This document shows positions 23,835-34,257 of a stretch of 64,000 bases of DNA, piece after piece. Position numbers and translations under genes: made by a program. Source of the DNA: Linanthus parryae (taxonomy: Eukaryota > Streptophyta > Magnoliopsida > Ericales > Polemoniaceae); contig JALGPY010000004.1 of the NCBI GenBank assembly GCA_023055425.1, positions 56,753,718 through 56,817,717 of the forward strand. Reading direction: 5' to 3'. Each line of letters opens with the position of its first letter. Position 1 is the first letter of the stretch. Under the pieces are notes generated by a model. The model was not told the origin of the DNA, searched no databases, and saw only the letters and a program-made list of their open reading frames with translations.

Positions 23835-25444
23835 GTTTTAGATTTGTGAACAATTAACTATATTTAATAATGGCTAGTTTATTAAATACAACTCCCACTA
23901 TTTTTCTACGGATTACTAACCCTCAATATTAATGCGGAAAATATCATTATATTTTGTAGTGGTGTAAAGATCCATATTTCACTTCTTTTGAGCTTGCTTT
24001 GGCAAGTCTCCCAAAATCAGTTATTTAGGTAGGAACAATTTCCAATTGCATCCTTATCCAATTCTTGGTTCAATTGTGCAAATAATTCCTTATTTATCCA
24101 TCCCATGGATAATCTCAATTGTTTGCCTCTAGGCTTTCAATCGTATTAAAATTACCCAGTTGCGTCCAACCTCTTATTTAAACAATTGCATATTATTTGC
24201 TTGTGCCATCGCAACACAATCAAGACAAATCAAGTCGCCTAGCTTTGGCACGCACGAGCTTGATACTTATGATCATGAAGAGTGTTTAAATAACGATAAG
24301 GCAAAACGCAATATTTAAATTGATGGATTTTTCTTTTCAATTTTAAGTTGTTTTGTTGATCCATATCAACTGATCTACTTATTTTAGTTGCGCAAAACTC
24401 AAAATAAAATATCCGGTTGTTAATTATCTTATTATCCAATTGCATGCATCAACCATACACCAACAATAATAATAAGACAATAAAGTAAACATCCACTAAA
24501 TAGAAATTAACGTGATGTGGATATGGCCTCCTAGACTAAGATATTCCCAAGCCAATGAGAATATCTATGAACCCTAAAAATAGCAAGCGCATCTCCATGT
24601 GTCTCCAAACCATGGTCCACCCTCCATAGCCATGTGGAATGCTCCATGCTCCATGTTGTGGCTCCTTTTAATTCTTTGGGCTTCTTTTCTTCAATCTTGG
24701 CTATCTATTCTATTTAGTACTAGCTTGCATTTAAACTAAATAAACAAATCTCACAAGTTGAGAAAAAAATACCGGCTCGCAGGCCGTAAACGCTAATTAA
24801 TTATTACTTTAAATTGATCAGCTCGCAGGCCGTAAACAAACTACAAAAATTAAATATTCACAACAAACCACATCTAAGGCCATATGCAATCACCATACGA
24901 ATTGCACATAAACAGTTTAAACAAATTTTTAAAGAGCTTAGTCAATTTTAATTGAATTTGGATGTGCTAGGGTTAAAACAGTCCAAGGGGTCCACTATCA
25001 ATATAGTCGAACCACCCAAAAAAGACTAAGGCGCGGCCTTCGGCCGGTCGGCCGAGCCGCACGCTAGGCCGGACCGAGCCCTTGGTCGTGCCCTAGCTTG
25101 GGCGGCAAGGCAAGGGGCGGTCCTAAGGGGGGCCAACCTCTTTAGGGAGTTGTTTCCAAAACAACTCATTGCCTTGTTTCCCAAGTTTAGTTGTTTCAAT
25201 ATGTGAAAAAACCCTTTTCAAAGCATGTGCCCAAACCCTAGCTCCTAGATTCCAAATTACTCACATCCTATGTGGTCAAACTCACTAATCTTCACATCCA
25301 ATGTTAAATTGGATCTTGTTTGTCTTGAATCAAATTCAAGTTGCATCTATTATGCTTAGCTTGTCGTTTAAAGCAATAATCAACAATTATAGGTAAAAAA
25401 ACAAAAATGTAACACATAAATAATGTTATGCTCTACTACACAAG
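23835..25444 (-). other. Untranslated leader of element B
   Basis: No gene. It aligns with the leader of A and contains two GCTCGCAGGCCGTAAA motifs 51 bases apart (about 24774 and 24821) and a GC-rich patch at 25030-25140. It also shows the MITE-free site corresponding to 8306-9224. Confidence 0.6.
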
Positions 25445-25457
25445 GCTCTGATACCAC
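25445..25457 (-). other. Primer-binding site of element B
   Basis: The complement reads GTGGTATCAGAGC, adjacent to the LTR start TGTAGGATTTTG at 25458. Confidence 0.9.
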
Positions 25458-25930
25458 TGTAGGATTTTGATCATGGATACGCAGGGGAATAAACAATAAT
25501 TTATCCATTTCATAACGATAGTAAATGATTCGTATAAGTTTCTCAGAGGTATCCTGTGATGACTTCAAACGTGAATAATGTCACGTCTCTACGATTGATC
25601 CACGCCTAGGATTGATATCTAGATCTTCCAACCTCCTTGTGCTAGCTTGGAATTGTGGAAGAGGAAGAAGAAATCACACAACGAAGACAAGAGGAGGAGT
25701 CGGCTTCTCTCTTGGCCTATGGGTAGAACGGACGGAAAGAGGTTTCGGCCCTCTTATTGTCTTTCTCTCTATCTTGTTTCTCTCCTACTCATGTACTATT
25801 ATGAACATTAGTGTAGGGAAGAAGCTAGGAGCATCCTTTATATAGTCCAATAACTCCTTGTTACTACATAAAGGCCCTCTCATAATCCTACTCAAGTTCG
25901 GATAAGTCCAACTTGCATATTAGTCCTACT
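25458..25930 (-). repeat. 5' LTR of element B, piece 1 of 2
   Basis: Starts TGTAGGATTTTGATCATGG and runs to GTCCTACT, where a solo LTR is inserted. It includes the uninterrupted counterpart of the H target site (CTTCC at 25625-25629). Confidence 0.9.
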
Positions 25931-27171
25931 TGTAAGTTCAATGCGGGTTTGAGACTTGAAATAGCTAGTCTATTTCAAGGCCTTGAAACAGCTTTCAAAG
26001 CCTTGAAACTGACTGAGCCTGTTCTTGATCTATCATTACTTGATGATGAAAGTCAAGGTATTGTGACATGTTTAACACTATCTAATTCATCTGTTAGACT
26101 TTGTCTTGCATGGAAAGTTTATTTCCTATTTTACAGGATTTATTTCCTAACCTGAGTTTTGCAGGGAATGAAATTCAGAGATGGTGTTATTCTGTAATCA
26201 ATCTAATGATTGTAACAGCTTCTCAACATGATTATGAACAAGATCAATTCACTATCCCTGAAGATACTGAGAAACTATCCATTGGAGAAGACTGTTAGAG
26301 AAGTCAATGTTGTTGCCTACAAAATAGGAAAGTTTGTTGCTGAAAATCTTGAAGATTTGCATATCAAATGAGCTGTATATAAGAAGCTCAAATTAAATTA
26401 TTTAAAAAGAACAATACAACAGGAAAAAGCTAGAGTCACTGAAAATACACTCAAGGATTGTCAAGCAACAAAGAAGCAGATCATTCTCTCCCAATCCAAG
26501 CATTTGAAGAACACTGCACTCTCATTGCAGTCTTATACTCTGTGTTCTTCATTTCCGAACTTTATTTGTATATCATTATTATACTACTTCTGTTCACATT
26601 CTCAGGGATTGTTCTAGGTGAACAATAGAGAATTCTTAGTTAATCAGATAGCTAGAGCAGGTACTAGATAGGTTAGTGAGAACCACAAGCTGTAACAGAG
26701 TAAGGCATCTCTCCGTGCTTGAGATCTAGGGCTTAGCTGTGGATTAATAAGAATTGAGTTAAAAATCCTACAGGGAGAAGATCACTGAGGTAGAGACGTA
26801 GGTCCAGGTGGACTGAACTCTATATATATATTGTGTCTCTTGCATTTACTTTTCAGTTACAAACTTAGAACTCTTGCAACTTTCAAAACAGTTTCTTTTC
26901 AAGGGTTTGAAACTCATTTCAAGACCTTGAAATAGACTTATTCTTCTGTTTACTCTAACTGTGAGTTTCAAACCCTTGAAATAGACTTATTCTTCTGTTT
27001 ACTCTAACTGTTTTATTCCAAGGGCTTGGAACTCTTTTCAAGGCCTTGAATCTCCTTACAAATCTTTCGAAACCACTACTCTTGCAAAATTTAGCAAAAG
27101 TTTTTAATGCTCTATTCACCCCCCCCTCTAGAGTATTGATCCTGTATTTCTAACTACTGTACACCCCTTCA
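25931..27171 (+). mobile_element. Solo LTR of the F (SIRE-like copia) family
   Basis: A 1241-bp LTR beginning TGTAAGTTC and ending CCCCTTCA, flanked by CTACT at 25926-25930 and 27172-27176. The interrupted B LTR reads on smoothly across it. It shares with the F 3' LTR the palindrome TTTCAAGGCCTTGAAA, the piece GAAGATACTGAG, and the near-terminal CTCTATTCACCCCCC and CTCTAGAGTATTGAT. No PBS, PPT or interior is present, so it formed by LTR-LTR recombination. The ORF-like stretches inside are chance. Confidence 0.88.
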
Positions 27172-27176
27172 CTACT

Positions 27177-28075
27177 AAGTTAGCAAGTTGTTGCGATTTG
27201 ATCCTTCTAATTAATTAATTATATGAATTAATTCCTAAGTCTTGTTCAATCCGTATGGAGTGTGACCCCATAGGTTTCTACTTAGTTAGTAGTAACTATT
27301 TACTGATATGGAGCGGTCTCTAGCAAGACATCCATACTACCCAACTAATAGAAATAGTCATCTGACAAGCCTTGTGCAAGTATTGTCTCATCTTGCCTCA
27401 ATATCCAGATTTGACACGAGACATACAAGTAACACTCGTATATCCAATCAATAGTTCCTCGATCCTGGGAATAACCTTATTCGTGCAAATAACATCAATA
27501 TCCTTTATTGAATCAATTGAGTCTGGCCAGACATTCTATAAGCATTATCACTCGAGTGGCCTAGGATATTTTCTCCCGTTATGTGGGAGCAAAAAATTCT
27601 ATCTATATCCCTACGACATCTAAGCTTTCTTCTTATTGTGTCCCATACGCACCGTTATGACTACCCAGTCACGGTGTAGTGTTTGACGCTACCAAAACAC
27701 ATTATTCCACAACTACATATTCTAGTGACTTCAAGTCTAAGGATGACAATACCGTTGTCACCGCGAGAAGAACTTCTGACTTTACATAACATGTATGTAG
27801 CCTTCTTGTAAATGGGTCAATCCATTATGCAATTACTCCTAATGCATACCCATGTGTTGGATCATAATATCTCCACATCAATCCAACCCCATACTAGTCT
27901 ATAGATGATTGTCCAGTTAATCAGTATAATTGACTAGGGATATTAAAGATAAACAACACAATTATAAATCTAAGGATTTTATTACACTAAATATCTCAAT
28001 AAGTAATACAATGAATTTTCTAGCCAATTATTGTTCATACTAAACTAGATTGCCTCTAGGGCACCTATTCAAACA
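27177..28075 (-). repeat. 5' LTR of element B, piece 2 of 2
   Basis: Resumes AAGTTAGCAAGTTGTTGC and ends CCTATTCAAACA, followed by the CTAGT duplication and then A-LTR sequence. Confidence 0.9.
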
Positions 28076-28080
28076 CTAGT

Positions 28081-28499
28081 CACACTCATATATATAAATT
28101 GTAGTTTCTCAATCTTGGGAATAATCTTATCCGAGCAGATAACATCAATATCCTATATTTATTTATCATATTTTGGCTAGATATTCTATAAGCACTACCC
28201 CTCGAGTGACCCATGGATATTTGCTCCTGTTATGTGGGAGCGACAAATTCTATCTACATCACTACCATCTCTAAACTTGCTTTCTATTGTGTCTGATAGG
28301 CGCTTTTATTGCTACCCAATTACAGTGTAGTGTTTGACGCTATCAAAACGCAATATTCCACAACTAGATGATCTAGTGACTTCAAGTCTAGGGATGACAA
28401 TACGTTTGTCACTACGAGAAGCACTTGTGACTTTACATAACTTGTATGTAGCCTTCTCGTTATGGGTCAATCAAATATGCCATTACTCCTAATGCATAC
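28081..28499 (-). repeat. 5' LTR of element A, piece 2 of 3
   Basis: CACACTCATATATATAAATTG onward matches 2517-2934 of the other A LTR. It is broken at GCATAC by element C. Confidence 0.9.
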
Positions 28500-30767
28500 T
28501 GTTAACCACATTAAATTGCACGTTTCAGTATGATAATGAACTCTTCATAACGTGCTAATATGTGTAATCTATCTTTTTTATCTCTCTTTCTAGACTTATG
28601 CTTGTCTTCGTAGTTTTGGTTTTTTTTCACCTTGTTTGTAGGCAAAGACATGTTTTAAACAAGAAGCTAGCTAGGGGAGAGCTTGAATGAAGAATTGAGA
28701 CGCTTTGGAGGGGCCAAGAGACACGAAGAAGGAATTTGAAGGCTTAATTTGAAGAAGTCAAGTGATAAAGAGGCTAAAGTTGAAGACAAAGCAACTAATT
28801 TGCAAGTTAAAGAGAAGTTTCAAGGGCTTAAATGAAGAGGAAAGGGAAGATAGAGGCCAAAAATGAAGATTTAGAAGCCAAGAGGCCACATTACAAGGAC
28901 AAAGTTGCATCCAAGGGGTTGTTTGAGAAGAAACTAACGGAATGGGGTGCTATGTGGCATTTTCTAAAGTTAAAAAGGGTTGATATGAATGAGTTTTAAC
29001 GGATTGGGGGTGGAGTTGCTATTTTCCAAAACTTTTTAAGAAGGGTTGGGGGCCTCTTAAAGCCCCCAGCAAACTAAGGGGGGCCGAATTGACTTTTATC
29101 CAAAGTTTATAAGCAGAAGACGTCGCGTCTCTTCCTTGCGACGCACCAGAACGAACCAGCCTCCATGGGAGGTCCTTCCAAGCTCGACACGGCCTCCAAA
29201 ACCCCACCAAATCTCCACCAAACTTGCCCAAATCGGTCCCAATCTCCTCCTTGTCCAATCCTCTTCCTAACCCACTGCTCAATTCGGCCCAAAATGAAGT
29301 AACGAAAAAAGCCCCAAAATATTACGGTTCTTGAGGCTTCGACGAAATCGACGATGCAAAGGGTGGGAGACGAATTGGATGGCGTAGATGAAGGCTTGGA
29401 GGCTACGAAACCCAGCGAACAACATCTTTATAAGTCAAGTTGAAGAAAATTTCGGACTCTCTCCTAGACCCGACGGGTTCAACATACTGCTCTGTTTTGG
29501 GGTTCTTCATTCTCCTCTCTCTCTCTCCGACTTCACCAGCTTTTTGACTTGTTCTTGAGCTCCTGAGCTCTCTCTTGAGCATATTCAGGGCCAAGAACAA
29601 GTGAAAGAGGAAGAGAGGGAGAGAGGAGATCAAAATAGGTCTGTTCTTAGTTAAATTGGTGCTCAGTTTTGTTGTGTATGGCTATGTTCTTCGTTTGTGA
29701 TTGCAGCAGCAGCAGCTGCAGAGATAGTAGCAGTAGCAGTAGCAGAAGTAGCTCTCTAGTCTTGGTAGCACTAGTTTCTAGCTAAGTGTTAGTGTTTTTA
29801 TTTAGATAAGTAGTTTGTTCTTCAATTTGTGGTTTGATGTATTGAGGTTGAATTGGTGAAAACAATTATTTGATTCATGTGTTGGCTATGAAAATATCAT
29901 TTCTCTTTATTACTCTTCAGTCTATCTTGACTAGCTCATTCAATTTCTTGGGTGATTTTCTATATAGTGCCCTAATCCTCTTATTGATTCAAGTTGAACT
30001 TCAAGGATGAATGGGTTGAATTGGGTTCACTTGAATGCTTAATGCAATGTTTGGATTTCTCTTGTTGAAGTATTTGATGCATTGAATAGGTAGATGTGCG
30101 AATACTCTCGACTTGTTTGATTTGAAGTTGCATTTGAGTGAGAGGAACTCGTCAATCCTAACTTTGAGAAATCAAGTTCTAGTTAGGTGATTTGAGTGAG
30201 AATTTACAAATCTCATTTGTTGATTGATCTTTCATGTGGAAACATCTATGTGTGTTTACATATGGTTGATGCTTGAAACACTTGAAATTTGGGGAATCTC
30301 ATTTGAATAGCCTCTTTAGTGCTTGGTTAGCGTGTTGGATTTACACACTTCTCTTGTCGCGAGTTGGATTGCAATGAGCAATCACTTCTTGAGATACTTG
30401 TCATGTAGATTGACACATGCAATTTGAGAACCGGGCTTAAATCTAATAGAAGGATTGGTCACCAGATAAACCGATGATCCCTAGCCCCTCTCTACTTGTC
30501 ATTTCACTTAGTTGCTTGAATCGTAGCTCTAGTAGTCGTTTACTCTGTTCTTAAACTCAAACCTCAAACTTGCTCCATCAATTCATTTTCGTGGATTTGA
30601 TAGCTTGGCAAGCTTTAAATCCATTGAGAGTTTGTGTTTCATGCTTTAGTTTGTCGTTTTCTAGTGATAATAAGTCATTGTCTAAACCTCCTGTCCTTGT
30701 GGATTCAACTCCGGACTTACCGGATTATTACTTGAGACGATATCTATACTTGGGATTTTGTCGAACA
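28500..30767 (+). repeat. 5' LTR of element C
   Basis: 2268 bp. Contains a CT-rich tract (about 29510-29530), an (AGC)n/(AGT)n microsatellite at 29705-29752 that is shorter in the other LTR, and ends TTTTGTCGAACA. Confidence 0.92.
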
Positions 30768-30769
30768 AG

Positions 30770-30789
30770 TTTTTGGCGCCGTTGTCGGG
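30770..30789 (+). other. Primer-binding site of element C (Athila/Tat type)
   Basis: TTTTTGGCGCCGTTGTCGGG begins two bases after the LTR end. It is the same class as in element H. Confidence 0.85.
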
Positions 30790-30931
30790 CAGAGGCTAGG
30801 CTTTAGATTTGATTTGCCTTCTTAGTTAGTTCATTAGTAGTTTTTTTTTGACATTTTTTCTAGTTGTTTGTGGTTGATTAAGTGTGAGGCATATATCTCA
30901 TCAAGTAGTTCTCATCTACTTGCTTGAAAAT

Positions 30932-31894
30932 ATGTATCATGAACATTTTGAACTTGGTAAGAGGCCTAACGTTCCTTACTACTATGCATTTACTAGTCAT
31001 GGAAATCATTCAAAGGAATCATTGCGTTCCATACGTGAACGTGCTATTTAAAATGGTGAGTATTTTCCTAAGAATGATTATTCTAAGCATGGTAGTAGGA
31101 CACTAGATTGCACATCTCATGCTTCTTGTGCACAATCACCTCCCTCAAACACTTACATGTTTTTGAACTCTCATGATTCTTGGACTTATCAATATAATGA
31201 TATGAAGTGTGAATCAAGAGGAGTTACTCATTTTGAGAGGGAATCACTTCTGAATGATGAGCTAAATACGCCTATAAGTGATACCTTATATGGAAAAATT
31301 CAAAAGCATATTCAAAAGAATAAAGAAATTTTGGAATCACTAATAGAATCAAGAGAATCACAAAGAAAATTTGAAGAATCATTCTCTCACTTGGAGGATA
31401 GAGTCGCTTCCTCAAATTCACAATCACATGATAATGAGTCTCTTGCATACGGTTCTCACTTTTCACAAGACTCATCATCACACGAGTCTCAACTTCCCAT
31501 TCACACAAATCATGAACCTATTAATGACCAAATTTTTGATGATGTGTTTGATGATGGAGTTGTTTCTACTAGGATAGGTGATTGTATTCATTTCTCATTT
31601 GCACATTCTAAAGAAGCATGTAATAGCGATATTGGTAGTGAGATTGATATTATTGATGATGACTCTTCAACCCATGACATGAGTGAAGCCATTTTGGATG
31701 GCTCACATAGTGACACATGTGAGGAGGATTCACATAATGGAAATCACTCATGTGATGAGTTAGAAGTCAACTTGCTGCTACCATTCATGAAGGAAATGTT
31801 ATCTTGTCTAGTGCTCATGAAGAGCCTATTACTCACCGGAGTTCCAATGATCATGAGCATCACTTCTTTTGTGATGACTTGGAGGATACTCTAG
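30932..31894 (+). pseudogene. Unassigned acidic ORF of element C, first part
   Basis: The frame opens with MYHEHFELGKRPNVPYYYAF, has one TAA at 31049-31051, and continues through SWTYQYNDMKCESRG and a predicted helical, charged stretch (KIQKHIQKNKEILESLIESR, KFEESFSHLEDRVAS). A long Asp/Ser/His-rich region follows (DDVFDDGVV, IDIIDDDSSTHDMSE). It leaves frame near 31770. I do not recognise it: no zinc knuckle, protease, RT or integrase motif is present. The first residues after the PBS fit the position of a gag. It may be a strongly diverged gag-like or accessory protein of a LARD. Confidence 0.45.
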
Positions 31895-31916
31895 GAGAAC
31901 CCCTCCACTAGAAATT

Positions 31917-32327
31917 GTGGAAGTACCTTCAAGTAAGTTGGGGGATTCATGTTTTGATACTCCGATTCATATAAAATCTTTTACTACATCTTCTAAAGAA
32001 GTAGATGATCTTACTTGGGAGGAAATAGAATTTTTGTATGGTAGTGAAGCTTCCTACTCATCTCTTATCATGGAAGATGCAATTAACTTTGATGAAGAGG
32101 AGAGACTAATGGCTCAACTTGACCAAGTCAATGATCCAAATCATGAGCCTAAGGGTTTGGATGTGGTTTCATGTTCCCAAATAATGTTACCTCTTTCTTG
32201 TGAAGCCACATCCCTAAATCCACATGACTTATTTAAAATTGATGAGATTAAAGATTCACAAGTTGCACATATCTCTCAAGTTGTGATTTCAAGTAACAAT
32301 TTGGCAACTTATGAAGACTCATTCTGA
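31917..32327 (+). pseudogene. Unassigned acidic ORF of element C, second part
   Basis: Likely the frameshifted continuation of the preceding ORF. PLEIVEVPSSKLGDSCFDTP can be read across 31895-31955 in one frame, so no real start codon is needed at 31917. It continues with KEVDDLTWEEIEFLYGSE and EEERLMAQLDQVNDPNHEPKG and stops at 32327 (YEDSF). It is acidic and probably disordered. No known domain is seen. Confidence 0.4.
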
Positions 32328-34257
32328 GATTCAATTCATTTGAGAATTTTAAACCCTTTTCTTAAGATGATGCATGACATAACCACTTCCTCTAGCTTAA
32401 TTGTTAGATTTTTCTTGCATCTCTTATTCATATTTTATGTCTTGCCCATACTTCTCCTTTCTATTCTAATTGACGAATCAAAATTTTTAAGGGAGAAGTA
32501 CTTTTCTAAGAATGAAGTAGGGGCATGGCATGAAAAGAAATTTCTAATATTGGGAGTTGGATAGCATAATTTTCTTTGTTCCACCTCCCTAGTTGTAAAT
32601 AAATAAATTAGTTTATCTCTATTTCTTGCATTTTTTCTTTTCTATGAACATTTTGTAGGTTGCTCTTGGAGGAGGACTTGTGCTTGGTGGCCAAGAAAGC
32701 TAAAATGAGGTCTCTTCTATTCCTTAACTCTTGCTAAAATTTGCTCTTCCATTGTTCTCACACATGGAGGACAATGTGACATTTTAGTTGGGGGGTTGGG
32801 AAGTAGATATATTACTTGGTTTAAATGGTCTATAGCATGATTATTCTTTCATTAGTGATTTACATGAAAAATACAAAAAAATGAAAAATTAGAAAAAAAT
32901 CATAAAAATTAAAAAATTTAAAATTTTGAAAAAAAAATGTGTGAACCTTTCATGAGAAGCATCACTCTTTTCCCGTGTCAAACCTTAGATTTTTTTCTCT
33001 TTCTTTGATAGTTTTATTTATTTTAACCTTACATCTTGAGTCTAGATTTTATTTTCTTCTTTGATAGATTTATTGAGTCATAGAGAGTTATAATTGAGTC
33101 ACTTTTTTTCAAAAAGAAAAAGAAGAAAAAAAAATGAGAAAAAGTGAAAAAGGAAATTTTAGAAAGCTAAATGTTTTCAGAGAATGAAATCTCTTAGTCC
33201 ATGTTCTTTTTACTTTTATTTTAAAAATGAATTCTTTGCTTATACTCAATACATCTACACCAATATCCCACCTTCCGCGATATTATGTGTTCTCACAAAA
33301 CGACACACTAAATTTATGTTTCATTCTTAAGTCCTTCAAGCTAATTTGATCACATAAGCTTTGACGTTTTACTGCTTTTGATAAAGGGTGTATTCTCTAA
33401 AGCGATTTGAAATTCACAAAAAGATTTTATTCTAATCGTTTTTGCGGTGGAAACTTGTAGCCCATTGGAGTGGTGGTTACCAATGACACCCCATGCGATG
33501 TATAAGAAATAGAGGGGTGTCCGGGGATAATGTTACGTCACCACCTAGATAGCTCCATTGGTTTAGCTTAAAAAGCGCACTCGCTTGTATATTCCTCTCT
33601 TTTGTTGTGGGTCTTCGAGAGCCTTGGATTGGAGGTGAAAAAAAAAATTTAATGCTATAAATCTCGAAAAATATGAAATTATGACAAATCACACCACCTT
33701 CCTAAAATCCACAAAAGGATCATACAAGCCCACAACCACATCTCCCCTTCTTAAATTTTTTTGTTCAAAGCTTTGGAGGTTCATCCTACATGGGTTCTTT
33801 TGAATAAGTATGAGAATGTCTAGTTTCATGGGATCCTTATTTTTGAAGGCATACCAAATTGGACTTAATTAACAAGTTGTGTGGATCGCATGAGTCACGT
33901 TCTACCAAACACCGTCCACATTTGTATGAGTATATGCTTAGACGTCCATAGGCTTTTTTCTCTATCTTCTTGGGCTTTGAGAATTTATTTGAGAAGACAT
34001 TTGTGCATTCTTCTTTTTTTCCCACCAAAAAAATTAAAATTAGCTAGTAATCTTTAGGATTTTACTTTCTTTGGGTTCTCACTTAGGATAGATAATGTTT
34101 TTGTGCATTTTTGTAAATATTTGAGTCTAATTTAGAATTGAGTCAAGCCTTGTCTAGTTGAGTGAGTGTCTCTCATGATTGGTTCTTCACTAGGTTACTA
34201 CTTATATCGCTCTCTTTGCTCGAGGACGAGCAAAAGGCTAGTTGGGGGGGGGGGGTG
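32328..34257 (+). other. A/T-rich non-coding 3' interior and PPT of element C
   Basis: No gene. Contains long poly-A-rich stretches (about 32870-32940 and 33105-33160). At the end lies the perfect hairpin TTTGCTCG-AGGA-CGAGCAAA (34215-34234), then the G-rich PPT (34243-34255) directly before the 3' LTR. Confidence 0.7.

Larger units (their letters stand above)
10169..28075 (-). mobile_element. Element B: Ty1/copia retrotransposon nested in the 5' LTR of element A
   Basis: Flanked by CTAGT at 10164-10168 and 28076-28080. Left LTR pieces are 10169-10372 and 18750-19952; right LTR pieces are 25458-25930 and 27177-28075. Both reconstruct to about 1.4 kb. The PBS is at 25445-25457 and the PPT complement follows 19952. 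RNase H, RT, integrase, protease and gag appear in order on the minus strand but are frameshifted. It is the same family as A, so a family member jumped into an older relative. H and a solo F-type LTR later inserted in its two LTRs. Confidence 0.92.

Noticed and set aside
25913..26298. ORFs at the start of the solo F-type LTR
   Set aside because: They span the insertion junction and LTR sequence; LTRs of this family are non-coding.
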